Source: CAWBYL01 sp963793025
GTDB taxonomy: Bacteria; Actinomycetota; Acidimicrobiia; Acidimicrobiales; Acidimicrobilacustridaceae
Length of the DNA: 64,000 nt
Assembly (NCBI GenBank): GCA_963793025.1
Contig: CAWBYL010000006.1
Span: 434,001-498,000, forward strand
Direction of reading: 5' to 3'
Below the pieces are notes generated by a model. That model had not been told where the DNA came from. It ran no database searches and was given only the letters and a program-made list of their open reading frames with translations. Numbering within the stretch: the stretch's first letter is position 1; each line of letters starts with the position of its first letter. The translations under genes and the position numbers were made by a program. Positions 15,861 through 24,781 of this stretch are shown one piece after another.

Positions 15861-16622
15861 TCAGTCCGGCGGTTGGGTGAGCGACCCGAGCCCCGCTCGA
15901 TTCAGGAGCTCCAACACCCGTCGGGTGTCCTCGCCCCGGAGGTGGGCCAGTCCGAGCACGAGCGCCGTGATCCCCGCCCGCGCCCGGGACTCCCGGTCAC
16001 CGCGGATCTCGCCGGCCAGTGCGCTCATCAGCGGTAGTTCGGCCGGGTCGTCGGCAGCCACCTGGTGCACCTCGTCGTAGGCGCTGTGCCCGCTGCGCTC
16101 CTCCGATCGCGCTTCGCGGATGGCGGTGACGGCCATGCCGATGGCGCAGGCGCTCACGAGCTCGAACGCGCCGAGCGCCTCGGTCACGGTGAAGTCCTGC
16201 CGCACCAGGCCGGCCAGCATCGTCTCGGTACCCCGCGCGATGACCGCCGGGCTGATGGCTCCGTCGAGGTACTGCTCGAGCAGGACGGGGTCGGCCATGA
16301 ACGCCGCCCGGTTGTAGACGGCCCACTCGAGGAGCCACACGCTCCAGTGCTGGCCGGTGTCGACCGGCAGGGCGAGCTGGGTGGCCGACCGGTCGGCGGC
16401 CAGGCGCATCAGGTCGTCCTTGCCGTCGATGTGGTGGTAGAGGGCGGCGACGGTCACCTCCAGGTGGTCGGCGACGGCCCGCAAGGTCAGGTCGGCGAGA
16501 CCGATCTCGAGGGCGGCGTCGGCGATCTGGGCGCGGCTGATGCGCGGCGGCCGGCCCAGGCGGCGCACCTGGTCATCGGGTTCCGGCCCATCGCTCTCGA
16601 CCCGGGGGACGTCGCCGCTCAT
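15861..16622 (-). CDS. TetR family regulator
   Basis: Repressor of 253 residues: an acidic N-terminal extension, the helix-turn-helix TLRAVADHLEVTVAALYHHI near residue 45-65, and a helical C-terminal domain (VTEALGAFELVSACAIGMAV near 145). It is divergent from a short-chain dehydrogenase gene with an imperfect palindrome between them, and appears to be leaderless. Inference: it controls the dehydrogenase–amidohydrolase–Rieske oxygenase operon. Confidence 0.85.
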   Translation of the reverse strand: MSGDVPRVESDGPEPDDQVRRLGRPPRISRAQIADAALEIGLADLTLRAVADHLEVTVAALYHHIDGKDDLMRLAADRSATQLALPVDTGQHWSVWLLEWAVYNRAAFMADPVLLEQYLDGAISPAVIARGTETMLAGLVRQDFTVTEALGAFELVSACAIGMAVTAIREARSEERSGHSAYDEVHQVAADDPAELPLMSALAGEIRGDRESRARAGITALVLGLAHLRGEDTRRVLELLNRAGLGSLTQPPD

Positions 16623-16634
16623 GGGCCCACCCTA
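16623..16634 (-). promoter_or_regulatory. -10 element TAGGGT, leaderless start of the TetR gene
   Basis: Minus-strand TAGGGT (16629-16634) is followed by 6 nt and the TetR ATG at 16622; no ribosome-binding site is present. Confidence 0.5.
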
Positions 16635-16694
16635 CGCAGCGCCGCTCTCGGCGGGGGAGGGAGAGCGCTTGACGAGGTCCACCGTCCGTGGCAA

Positions 16695-16716
16695 TTTTCT
16701 ATCCGGTATAGGAAAG
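16695..16716. promoter_or_regulatory. Imperfect palindromic operator between TetR and dehydrogenase genes
   Basis: The AT-rich site contains CTAT-CCGGT-ATAG, flanked by TTT and AAA arms, in an otherwise GC-rich divergent region 31 bp before the GTG of the dehydrogenase gene. It is the only strongly AT-rich symmetrical element between the two genes and is a good candidate operator for the TetR protein. Confidence 0.55.
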
Positions 16717-16746
16717 TCACTGCGCAACGATCGAGGGGGTCGGGTC

Positions 16747-17619
16747 GTGGAGCTGGCAGGACGGGTGGCGGTGGTCACCGGAGGGGCCGGGGGCATCGGG
16801 GCCGCCCTGTGCCGGGCCTTCGTCGGCGAGGGCATGAAGGTGGTCGTCGCCGACGTCAGCGCCGATCGGGTCGACGATGCCGTCGCCGCCCTGGACGGCG
16901 GAGAGGTCCTCGGCGTCGTCACCGACGTCTCCCGCCCGGAGTCGGTCGAGGAGCTGGCGAAGGCCACATGGGAGCGGTTCGGCGCGTGCCACCTGCTGTG
17001 CAACAACGCCGGTGTCGGCGCCCCGTCGGCCAACGTGTGGGAGACCACCGTGAACGACTGGCGCTGGGTGCACGGCGTGAACGTGATGGGGGTGGTGCAC
17101 GGCATCCTCGCCTTCGTGCCCCGCATGATCGCGTCGGGCGAGCCCGGCCACGTGATGAACACCTCCTCGGGCGACGGCGGCGTCGAGCCTCTCCCCGCCG
17201 CGTCGGTCTACGCGTCGAGCAAAGCCGCGGTCTCGACCCTCACCGAGTGCCTGGCCCAGCAGCTGCGGTCCGAGGGCACTGCCCTGCGGGCCTCGATCTT
17301 CTATCCGTCGGGCGGGCTCCTGCGCACCGGCCTCTGGGAGTCCGACCGCACCCGACCGGCCGAGCTGGCTCGCGAGAAGCCCCGACCCACCGAGGCCATG
17401 ACCGTCGCCAAGCTCGAGGCCATGGCCGAGACCAAGGGCTTCGTGCTTCCCTGGCAGGACCTCGACGAGTTGGCCCAGGTGGTGGTGGCCGGGCTGAAGG
17501 ACGACGACGAGTTCATCCACATGATCGGCCGGGAGTCGATGGCACCGACCCTCCACGGCCGAGCCGATGTCCTGGCCGCCGGCCGACTGCCCCGACACGA
17601 GCCGGGCCCGCTCGGCTGA
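16747..17619 (+). CDS. Short-chain dehydrogenase/reductase
   Basis: NAD(P)-dependent SDR of 290 residues. Seen: TGGAGGIGAALCRAF near residue 10 (dinucleotide-binding TGxxxGIG), NNAGVGAPSANVW near 85, catalytic Ser in NTSSGDGGVE near 138 and YASSKAA near 157 (YxxxK). The start is GTG 16747 with GAGGGGG 7 nt upstream. It heads an operon with the amidohydrolase and Rieske oxygenase genes. Likely oxidises or reduces an alcohol/ketone on the same substrate. Confidence 0.88.
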   Translation: MELAGRVAVVTGGAGGIGAALCRAFVGEGMKVVVADVSADRVDDAVAALDGGEVLGVVTDVSRPESVEELAKATWERFGACHLLCNNAGVGAPSANVWETTVNDWRWVHGVNVMGVVHGILAFVPRMIASGEPGHVMNTSSGDGGVEPLPAASVYASSKAAVSTLTECLAQQLRSEGTALRASIFYPSGGLLRTGLWESDRTRPAELAREKPRPTEAMTVAKLEAMAETKGFVLPWQDLDELAQVVVAGLKDDDEFIHMIGRESMAPTLHGRADVLAAGRLPRHEPGPLG

Positions 17620-17651
17620 CCCGCTGTCCCCTACACGACGAGGTTCTGGAG

Positions 17652-18878
17652 ATGGACGACCGCTACCTGCTCGTCTCGGCCGACGGACATGCCGGACCGC
17701 CCGCCTCGGTCTACCGCGGCTACCTGGACCCGGGCTACCGCGAGCGCTTCGACGCCCACCAGGCCGAGATCGAGGCCCTTCGCGCGTTGACCAACACCAC
17801 CGACGCCGCCTTCGCGGCCAGGTTCGAGGAGGAGAGCGGCGACGGCGGCCTGCGCGCCGCCTACGACTCCGACGTCCGGATCGCCCAGTTGGAGGCCGAG
17901 GGAGTCGTTGCCGAGGTGCTGTTCCCGGATGCCGACGTGCTCGGCACCGGTCGGGTGGCCTCGTCCCCGTTCGGTTCGGGCCTGGCCAGCGGGCGCGACA
18001 ACGAGCCCGAGCTGGTGCTGGCCGGCGCCCGGGCCCACAACCGCTGGCTGGCCGACTTCTGTGGTGCCGCGCCCGGCCGTCGGGTCGGCGTGGCCGTCGT
18101 GCCCATCACCGTCGACGTGGATCTCGCCGTGGCCGAGATCCGGGCCGTGCACGGCCGCGGGCTGCGGGCCGTCATGATCCCCACACGCTGGTTCGACGCT
18201 CCCGCCTACCACGACCCGGTCTACGAGCCGGTGTGGGCGACCCTCGCCGAGCTGGGCATGGTGTTGCACACTCACTCCGGCGCCGGTCCCGCCGACTACG
18301 ACGTGGGTCCCGGCTTCCTCGCCATCTACGCCACCGAGGCCTACTGGTGGGCCGCCCGACCCCTCTGGGTGCTGCTGTGGTCGGGCGTGTTCGAGCGCCA
18401 TCCCACGTTGCGGTACTCGATCGCCGAGAACGGGGCGTGGTGGGTCCCCGACCTGATCCGCAAGATGGACGAGAAGTACCACGGCGGCCACAACACCAAG
18501 AAGATGGGGAACGCCTTCCGCGAACAGCTGTCGATGCCCCCCAGCGCCTACCTCGACCGCAACGTCGCCCTGGGGGTGTCCACCCCCCAGTTCGAGGACA
18601 TCGACCGCCGCCACCAGATCGGAGTGGGCAACTTCTTGTGGGGGAACGACTTCCCCCATCCGGAGGGCACGTTCCCCTACACGCGCGAGCGGGTGCGGCT
18701 GGCGTTCGGTGACGTCCCCGTCGACGAGGCCCGGCGCATGCTGGGCCTGAACGCGGTGGACTTCTACGGTCTCGACGCCGCGTCCTTCGCGCCGGTGGTG
18801 GCCCGCATCGGCCCTCTCGTATCGGAGATCCACGGCGACGTCCCCCTCCAGGCGATCCCGCTGGAGACGGCGTCGTGA
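17652..18878 (+). CDS. Amidohydrolase-2 family metal-dependent hydrolase/decarboxylase
   Basis: TIM-barrel metalloenzyme of the PF04909 family, 408 residues, related to decarboxylases and C-C hydrolases of aromatic and cyclic compounds. Seen: SADGHAGPP at the N-terminus (metal-binding Asp-x-His), VLHTHSGAGPADYD near 208, YSIAENGAWWVPD near 255 and FLWGNDFPHPEGTFP near 327 (catalytic Asp, HPE). The start is ATG 17652; the frame is open far upstream, but that part overlaps the dehydrogenase. It overlaps the Rieske oxygenase start by 4 bp (GTGA), so their products act in one pathway. Confidence 0.87.
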   Translation: MDDRYLLVSADGHAGPPASVYRGYLDPGYRERFDAHQAEIEALRALTNTTDAAFAARFEEESGDGGLRAAYDSDVRIAQLEAEGVVAEVLFPDADVLGTGRVASSPFGSGLASGRDNEPELVLAGARAHNRWLADFCGAAPGRRVGVAVVPITVDVDLAVAEIRAVHGRGLRAVMIPTRWFDAPAYHDPVYEPVWATLAELGMVLHTHSGAGPADYDVGPGFLAIYATEAYWWAARPLWVLLWSGVFERHPTLRYSIAENGAWWVPDLIRKMDEKYHGGHNTKKMGNAFREQLSMPPSAYLDRNVALGVSTPQFEDIDRRHQIGVGNFLWGNDFPHPEGTFPYTRERVRLAFGDVPVDEARRMLGLNAVDFYGLDAASFAPVVARIGPLVSEIHGDVPLQAIPLETAS

Positions 18879-19960
18879 GCGACGTCGAGCGGGTGGAGGG
18901 GATCTTCGGGGCCGCTCTGACGACCCGCCCGCCTGGCTCCGTCGGCGAGATGCCCGTCGGGTTCCCGATGCCGCGGGACCCCGAGCTGCTGGCCGACCCG
19001 GGGCGCCGCGTACGCGTCACCCGCCGCCCGGGCCGGCGGTTCCCCTTCCCGGTGCCCAACGGCTGGTTCGCGGTGGCCGAGAGCGCCGACCTCGCCGTCG
19101 GTGGCGTGCTGGCTCTCTACTACTTCGGTCGGGACCTCGTCGTCTTCCGGGGTGACGACGGCCAGGCCCACGTCCTCGACGCCCACTGCCCTCACCTCGG
19201 CGCCCACCTGGCCGTCGGGGGCCGGGTCGACGGTGAGTGCCTGCGCTGCCCCTTCCACGGGTGGCTGTTCGAGGGGGATGAGGGCCGCTGCGTCGAGATC
19301 CCCTACGCCGAGGGCGGTCGCATCCCGGCCAAGGCCCGGGCCCGGGCCTACCCGGTGGTGGAGCGCAACGGCCTGGTGTGGGCCTGGCACCACGCCGCCG
19401 GCGGGGGCCCCTTCTACGAGGTGCCGGTGGTGCCCGAGCTCGACCACCCCGACTGGCTCGCTCCGGTGCTCCAGGAGTTCGAGGTGGCGGTGGCCTGCGA
19501 GGACATGGCCGAGAACAACGTCGACTACGCCCACTTCCGGTTCGTGCACGGCACCGACGCCATCCCCGAGACCGACTTCGTCGTGGACGGCACCTACAAG
19601 CGCACCGTCAGCAACGAGGGGGCCTTCGTGCGTGAGGGCTTCGGGCTCGGCCTCGGCGTCCTGCGGATCGACGGCTTCACCACGTTCCTGTCCTCGACGA
19701 CCCCGATCGACGAGGAGCACGTGCACGTCCGCTGGCTGTTCACGGCCCCGCGGGCCAACGGTGAGGCGGCGGCGGCCGAGGCGGCGGAGCTGCTCGGGGG
19801 CGGGGTCAGCCAGGACATCGCCATCTGGGAGAACAAGCTCTACCGCAGCCAGCCGGTGCTGACGAAGGGCGAGCGCCCGATCCTCGAGCAGCGGCAGTGG
19901 GCGCGGCAGTTCTACACCGACGAGGTTCGGGCCGACGTGCCCGGTGACCCACCCCGCTGA
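18875..19960 (+). CDS. Rieske non-heme iron oxygenase, KshA-like
   Basis: Oxygenase component of 361 residues. The Rieske [2Fe-2S] ligands are Cys105-x-His107 and Cys125-x2-His128 with the canonical 17-residue spacer. The mononuclear iron site lies in CEDMAENNVDYAHFRFVHG at about 207-225 (Asp/His/His facial triad). The layout resembles 3-ketosteroid 9-alpha-hydroxylase oxygenases. No dedicated reductase gene is adjacent; the ferredoxin-reductase-like gene at 40099 is distant and lacks an obvious [2Fe-2S] domain. The GTG start overlaps the amidohydrolase stop. Substrate is probably cyclic or polycyclic, by family resemblance. Confidence 0.87.
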   Translation: MSDVERVEGIFGAALTTRPPGSVGEMPVGFPMPRDPELLADPGRRVRVTRRPGRRFPFPVPNGWFAVAESADLAVGGVLALYYFGRDLVVFRGDDGQAHVLDAHCPHLGAHLAVGGRVDGECLRCPFHGWLFEGDEGRCVEIPYAEGGRIPAKARARAYPVVERNGLVWAWHHAAGGGPFYEVPVVPELDHPDWLAPVLQEFEVAVACEDMAENNVDYAHFRFVHGTDAIPETDFVVDGTYKRTVSNEGAFVREGFGLGLGVLRIDGFTTFLSSTTPIDEEHVHVRWLFTAPRANGEAAAAEAAELLGGGVSQDIAIWENKLYRSQPVLTKGERPILEQRQWARQFYTDEVRADVPGDPPR

Positions 19961-19969
19961 CGGCGACGC

Positions 19970-20452
19970 CTACCGATCGGTCTTGCTGGTCATCCTGGAG
20001 GCGGTCAGCTTCACGCCTTCGATGATGCTCTCGTAGCCGGTGCACCGACAGATGTTGCCGGAGAGGGCCTCGCGGATCTCGGCCTCGTCGATCGTCGGGT
20101 CGTCCGCCAGCAGCTCGACCGTCGTCATCACGAACCCAGGCGTGCAGAAGCCGCACTGGAAGGCGTGGCAGTCGTAGAAGCCCTGTTGGACGGGGTGGAA
20201 CTGGTCGCCGTCGGCCAGACCCTCGATGGTGGTTACGTCCTTGCCCTGGGCCTGCACGGCCAGCATCAGGCACGACCGCACCGCCAGCCCGTCGAGCAGC
20301 ACCGTGCACGCCCCGCACACGCCGTGCTCACAGCCGAGGTGGGTGCCGGTCAGCTCGAGCTTCTCGCGCAGGAAGTCGGCGAGGGTCATGCGCGCCTCGG
20401 TCGGGGCGTGGCGAGACTCGCCGTTGACCGTCATCTCGATCTCGATGGTCAT
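19970..20452 (-). CDS. Molybdenum hydroxylase small [2Fe-2S] subunit (CoxS type)
   Basis: Iron-sulfur subunit of 160 residues. The N-terminal plant-ferredoxin-like cluster is LGCEHGVCGACTVLLDG with a distal Cys (RSC), and the C-terminal four-helix cluster is CHAFQCGFCTPGFV plus NICRCTGYE. The start is ATG 20452, overlapping the medium-subunit stop by ATGA; upstream frame is antisense filler. It passes electrons from the molybdenum site of the large subunit to FAD in the medium subunit. Confidence 0.93.
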   Translation of the reverse strand: MTIEIEMTVNGESRHAPTEARMTLADFLREKLELTGTHLGCEHGVCGACTVLLDGLAVRSCLMLAVQAQGKDVTTIEGLADGDQFHPVQQGFYDCHAFQCGFCTPGFVMTTVELLADDPTIDEAEIREALSGNICRCTGYESIIEGVKLTASRMTSKTDR

Positions 20453-21339
20453 GATCGGTTCCCCTCTGCGGTGCGGTGGGCTCGGCCCGTGGCCTCCACG
20501 AGCGCCCGGCGCACGATCACGCCGGCGAGGTGGCGCCGGTAGTCGGACGAGCCGTGGATGTCGGCGCCTGGTTCGAGGTCGCGAACGGCGTCGGCCGCGG
20601 CCGACGCGAACACCTCGGTCGTGGGCTCGGCGCCGACGAGGGCGGCCTCCACCTCGGTGGCCCGTACCGGTCGCTCGCCCACGCCGAAGAGGCAGACGCG
20701 TGCCTCTCCGATCGTCCGGTCGGCGGCGAGCGCGACCATGGCGACGACCCCGACGAGGGCGAAGTCGCCGTGGCGGCGGGCCACCTCCTGTACGGACCAT
20801 CCGGCGGCCGCGGTGGCGGTCGGGATGTCGATGCGCACCAGGCAGTCCTCGGCCTCGAGCACGGTCGTGTAGTGGCCGACGAAGAAGTTCTCGGCGGTCA
20901 CGGTCCGCTCGCCGCCCGGCCCTCGCACCACCATCGATGCGTGGGTGGCGACGGCCACGGCGGGGAGCTCTGCGGAGGCGTCGGCGTGGGCGAGGCTCCC
21001 CCCGACCGTGCCCCGGTTGCGGATGGCGAGGTGGCCGATCAGCGGCAGCGCCAAGGCCAGCGCCGGCGCGTTCGGGGTCACGAGCGGCGAGCGCTCGACG
21101 TCGCGTTCGCGCGTGGTGGCCCCGATCGACAGCACGCCGTCGCCGAGGGAGACCCCGGCCAGGGCCGTCAGGTCGGCAACGTCGATGAGCTGGGCGGGTC
21201 GGGCCAGACGCATCGAGAGCATGGGCACCAGGCTCTGGCCGCCGGCGATGATCTTGCTCTCGTCGCCGTACTCGGCGAGCAGGCTCAACACCTCCTCGAG
21301 CGTCTCGGGCGCGTGGTACTCGAGGGTCGCGGGCTTCAC
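20449..21339 (-). CDS. Molybdenum hydroxylase FAD-binding medium subunit (CoxM type)
   Basis: FAD subunit of 296 residues. Seen: IIAGGQSLVPMLSMRLA near residue 30-46 (FAD pyrophosphate loop) and HLAIRNRGTVGGSLAHADAS near 103-122 (second FAD loop), then the CO dehydrogenase flavoprotein C-terminal domain. The start is GTG 21339, overlapping the large-subunit stop (GTGA). It is part of the L-M-S operon. Confidence 0.93.
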   Translation of the reverse strand: MKPATLEYHAPETLEEVLSLLAEYGDESKIIAGGQSLVPMLSMRLARPAQLIDVADLTALAGVSLGDGVLSIGATTRERDVERSPLVTPNAPALALALPLIGHLAIRNRGTVGGSLAHADASAELPAVAVATHASMVVRGPGGERTVTAENFFVGHYTTVLEAEDCLVRIDIPTATAAAGWSVQEVARRHGDFALVGVVAMVALAADRTIGEARVCLFGVGERPVRATEVEAALVGAEPTTEVFASAAADAVRDLEPGADIHGSSDYRRHLAGVIVRRALVEATGRAHRTAEGNRS

Positions 21340-23696
21340 GCCGGTCCTCCGGTCAGCTCGACGATCCGGGCAGGGGGCAGGTGCTGCTCGAGGAGGCGGA
21401 CGCCGAAGGGTGCGAGGGCGTCCTCGACCGCGTTCACGATGGTGGCCGGAGCGACGATCATGCCCCCCTCGCCCACGCCCCGGAAGTTGACGTCGGGGTC
21501 GGTCAGCACGGCCTCCACGTGGTGGATCTCGATCCTCGGCACCAGGGCGCTGGTGGGCAGGAGGTAGTCCATGAACGAGGCGGCGAGGTACTGGCCGTCG
21601 GCGCCGTAGGCGGCGTGCTCGAGCAGCACGGCGCCGATGGCCTGGGCGACGCCGCCACGGATCTGGCCCTCGACGATGGCCGGGTTGACGGCCAGACCGC
21701 AGTCCTCGATCACGACGTAGCGCTCGATCTCGATCAGGCCGGTCTCCACGTCGACCTCGACGATGCAGGCGTGGGTCCCGCCCGACCAGCCTGACTGGCC
21801 GCCGTCGAAGACCTGGGTGACCGACAGGTCGCGGTCGGAGTCGTCGGGCAGACGCCCGGGCTCCTCGGCCACGACGCGGGCCAGTTCGGCCAGGGGCATC
21901 GACGCGGTCGGTGTGCCCTTCACCGAGATCACGCTGTCGCGGATCTCGAGGTCGGCGGGGTTGGCTTCCATGAGCTCGGCGGCCAGGTTCACGATCTTGT
22001 CCCGCAGGGCCCGCGACCCGTGGAGCACGGCACCGTTGGCCATGGTGCCGGCGCGGCTGCCTCCGGTGCCGATCAGGGCGACAGGGGTGATGTCGGTGTC
22101 CCCCCAGCGGATCTCGACGTCCTCCATCCGTACGCCGAGCTCGTCGGCGGTGACCTGGGTGAGGGTCGTCTGGTGGCCTTGGCCGTGGGGCTGCTGACGG
22201 GTGACGACCACGACGTGGCCGTCGTCGGCCAGCGAGACGTGGGTCGTCTCGTCGCCCATGGGATCGCCGATGTCGGAGGGGGCCTTGGGCCCCGGCGCCC
22301 CCTCGAGGTAGGAGGCCATCCCGATCCCGAGGTGGCGACCCTCGTCGCGAGCGGCCTGCTGGCGGGCCCGGAAGGAACCCCATCCGATGGCCTCCACCGC
22401 CTGCTCGACCGTCTCGCGGGTGGTGATCCCGACGAAGGGCTTGCCGTTGAGCATGGCGAGGGGCGGTTCGTCGCGAACCACGTAGTTGCGCCGTCGGATC
22501 TCGGCCCCGTCCACGCCGACCTCGGTGGCGACGATGTCGAGTATCCGCTCGCGCACGAAGTCGCCGGTGGCCCACGGGCCCCGGTAGGCCACGTAGGTGG
22601 CCTTGTTGGAGAAGACCAGGGTCGAGGTGGACGAGATGCCCTCGATGCGCAGGGGCCCCTGGAAGAAGGCCATGATGGCGAAGGCCATCATGGTGCCGGG
22701 GAACGGGTCGGCCAGGTAGGCGCCCACGTTGCATCGGATGTCGAGCTTGGCCCCGAGGATCACGCCGTCGTCGGTGATGGCCACCTCGACGTCGGCCATC
22801 TCCTCACGGGCCTGGCCGCCCGTGGCGAGGTGCTCGAGCCGGTCCTCGATCCACTTCACCGGTCGGCCCAGGTCTATTGATGCCGCGGCGATCGCCGCGT
22901 CCTCGCGGGTGATGCCGTTCTTGAGGCCGAACCCGCCGCCGACGTCGGCGGCCAGCACCCGGATCTTCTCCATGGGGACGCCGATCTGGGCGGGCAGGAC
23001 CAGGCGGTACATGTGCGGTGACTGGGTGGAGGCGTGCAGCGTGAGGTGCTCGGCGGCCGTGTCGTAGTCGGCGATGAGGGCCCGGCACTCCATGGGCACC
23101 GGCTGGTGGCGGTGGACGGAGATCGAGGCGGTGAGCGTCCGGTCGGCCTTGGCGAAGGCGGCGTCGACGTCGCCGAGGGGCATCTCGGACTTCAGGTGGA
23201 TGTTGTCCCCCACCTCCTCCCAGATCGGCTCCTTGTCCGGGTCGAGGGCGTCCTCGTAGGTGACGACCGGGTCGAGCGGGTCGATGTCCTCGACGATCAG
23301 CTCGAGGGCATCCTCGGCGATGTAGCGACTCTCGGCGACGACCATGGCGATCGGGTCGCCCACGTGGCGCACCTTGTCCGTGGCCAGTGCGTAGAACGAC
23401 GGGGATTGCATGCCCGGGACGAGCGTCATGCCGGTGGTCGAGCCGGGGGTGACCGGTTGGGTGAGGCGGGCCATGTCCTCGCCGGTGTAGACGGCCACCA
23501 CGCCGGGCAGCTCGCGTGCCTCGCTCACGTCGACGGAGTTGATCCGTCCGTGTGGGAGGTAGCTGCGGAGGAAGGCGGCGTGGAGCATGCCGGGGAGCAC
23601 GACGTCGTCGACGTAGAGGCCCTTCCCGGTGAGGATCCTCGGGTCCTCGACCCGCCTGACGCTCGTTCCGATCGACCGCGCTCCGACCTGTTCCAT
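21336..23696 (-). CDS. Molybdenum hydroxylase large subunit (CoxL/xanthine dehydrogenase family)
   Basis: Molybdopterin-binding subunit of 786 residues. Seen: RRVEDPRILTGKGLYVDDV near the N-terminus, AADVGGGFGLKNG near 250, the active-site loop VAYRGPWATGDF near 375, RQQPHGQGHQTT near 500 and the C-terminal GVGEGGMIVAP with the conserved catalytic Glu. The AYRCSFR loop of true (form I) CO dehydrogenase is absent, so this hydroxylates an organic substrate, probably an N-heterocycle or aldehyde. First gene of the L-M-S operon, just downstream of a short-chain dehydrogenase on the same strand. Confidence 0.9.
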   Translation of the reverse strand: MEQVGARSIGTSVRRVEDPRILTGKGLYVDDVVLPGMLHAAFLRSYLPHGRINSVDVSEARELPGVVAVYTGEDMARLTQPVTPGSTTGMTLVPGMQSPSFYALATDKVRHVGDPIAMVVAESRYIAEDALELIVEDIDPLDPVVTYEDALDPDKEPIWEEVGDNIHLKSEMPLGDVDAAFAKADRTLTASISVHRHQPVPMECRALIADYDTAAEHLTLHASTQSPHMYRLVLPAQIGVPMEKIRVLAADVGGGFGLKNGITREDAAIAAASIDLGRPVKWIEDRLEHLATGGQAREEMADVEVAITDDGVILGAKLDIRCNVGAYLADPFPGTMMAFAIMAFFQGPLRIEGISSTSTLVFSNKATYVAYRGPWATGDFVRERILDIVATEVGVDGAEIRRRNYVVRDEPPLAMLNGKPFVGITTRETVEQAVEAIGWGSFRARQQAARDEGRHLGIGMASYLEGAPGPKAPSDIGDPMGDETTHVSLADDGHVVVVTRQQPHGQGHQTTLTQVTADELGVRMEDVEIRWGDTDITPVALIGTGGSRAGTMANGAVLHGSRALRDKIVNLAAELMEANPADLEIRDSVISVKGTPTASMPLAELARVVAEEPGRLPDDSDRDLSVTQVFDGGQSGWSGGTHACIVEVDVETGLIEIERYVVIEDCGLAVNPAIVEGQIRGGVAQAIGAVLLEHAAYGADGQYLAASFMDYLLPTSALVPRIEIHHVEAVLTDPDVNFRGVGEGGMIVAPATIVNAVEDALAPFGVRLLEQHLPPARIVELTGGPA

Positions 23697-23731
23697 CGAC
23701 GCACCCCCAGGTCGACAGCGAGCCGTCCTCG

Positions 23732-23747
23732 TGACGGCCGGCCGTCA
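23732..23747. promoter_or_regulatory. Perfect 16-bp palindrome upstream of the hydroxylase operon
   Basis: TGACGGCCGGCCGTCA is self-complementary with no loop. On the minus strand it directly follows TTGACT, a -35-like hexamer. It lies 36 bp before the large-subunit ATG. A dimeric regulator site is more likely than a terminator because there is no loop. No convincing -10 was found. Confidence 0.5.
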
Positions 23748-23803
23748 GTCAAGCACGGACGTGGCCGGCTCGCGGCGCTGTCGTGGTCGCGGCCCGGGCC
23801 GGT

Positions 23804-24613
23804 TCACTCGGTGGTCGACGACAGATCCAGCTCGGGGAGCGACTGGTGGCAGAGCGCCCCGCCGTCGATGGTGAGCTCGATGCCGGTCACGTACTTCGAC
23901 TCGTCGGAGACGAGGTAGACGACGCCGGCGGCGATGTCGGCCGGCTCGCCGAACCGGGGGACCATGATGTTCTCCTGGAACGCCGCCCGGCGACCGGGGT
24001 CGCTCAGGATGTGGCGCATCGTCTCGGTGCCGGTGTCGATGAAGCCCACGATGATCGTGTTGGCCCGGATGTCCTCCTTGCCGTAGTCGACGGCGAGCTG
24101 TCGGGTCATGGCGTTGATGGCGCCTTTGGACGCGTGGTAGGCGGGCCGCTCCGGTAGTGCCGACTTGGATGACGTGGCCGAGATGTTCACGATCGACCCG
24201 CCACCGGACCGGCGCATCTCGGGCACCGCGTACTTGCACGCCCAGTACGTGCCGTACAGGGCGATCCGGATGATGTTGTCGAACGTCTCGTTGTCGACCG
24301 TGTCGATGTGGCTGTCCCGACCGCTGCCGGCGTCGTCGGAGATGGCGCTGCTCACGAGGGTCGTGAGTGATCCGAAGCGATCGACCGTCGCCGCGACCGC
24401 GCCGGCGACCTCGCCCTCCACCCCGCTGTCGGCCTGCAGGTAGAGGGCCTGTCCGCCGTCGGCGGCCACCTCCGCCTCGACGTCGTGGCCGAGGTCGGCG
24501 GAGCGACCGGTGAAGCCCACAGCGGCCCCTTCGGCGGCGAGCATCTCCACGATGCCTCGCCCGATTCCCCGAGTGCCTCCGGTGACGAGCGCGACCTTCC
24601 CGTCGAGCCGCAT
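23804..24613 (-). CDS. Short-chain dehydrogenase/reductase
   Basis: Classical SDR of 269 residues. Seen: VTGGTRGIGRGIVEMLA near residue 10, the catalytic Ser region NISATSSKSALPE near 140, YHASKGAINAMTRQLA near 155, and VYLVSDESKYVTGIELTIDG at the C-terminus. ATG 24613 has GAGAGGGG upstream; the frame is open further, but without a site. It lies 107 bp upstream of the hydroxylase operon on the same strand and may be co-transcribed with it. Confidence 0.9.
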   Translation of the reverse strand: MRLDGKVALVTGGTRGIGRGIVEMLAAEGAAVGFTGRSADLGHDVEAEVAADGGQALYLQADSGVEGEVAGAVAATVDRFGSLTTLVSSAISDDAGSGRDSHIDTVDNETFDNIIRIALYGTYWACKYAVPEMRRSGGGSIVNISATSSKSALPERPAYHASKGAINAMTRQLAVDYGKEDIRANTIIVGFIDTGTETMRHILSDPGRRAAFQENIMVPRFGEPADIAAGVVYLVSDESKYVTGIELTIDGGALCHQSLPELDLSSTTE

Positions 24614-24781
24614 CGGTCGCGTCCCCTCTCCGACGACCGACGGTCGCCCCCGGCCGGCCACCTTGTCAGCGGCCGCGTCGGGGGGCAAGCGATCGCCATC
24701 CTCCGTGCGACGCCCCGACCATCGTTTCGGCGCGCCCACCGTGGCCTCCGGGGCGGCGGTCCCGTGCCATCCCCGACCGTC

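Noticed and set aside
16065..17651. Extension of the amidohydrolase frame far upstream (937 codons)
   Set aside because: It overlaps the TetR gene antisense and the dehydrogenase in another frame; the family N-terminus begins at ATG 17652.
21336..23696. Large subunit as a true aerobic carbon monoxide dehydrogenase
   Set aside because: The active-site loop reads AYRGPW and not AYRCSFR, so CO oxidation is not supported.
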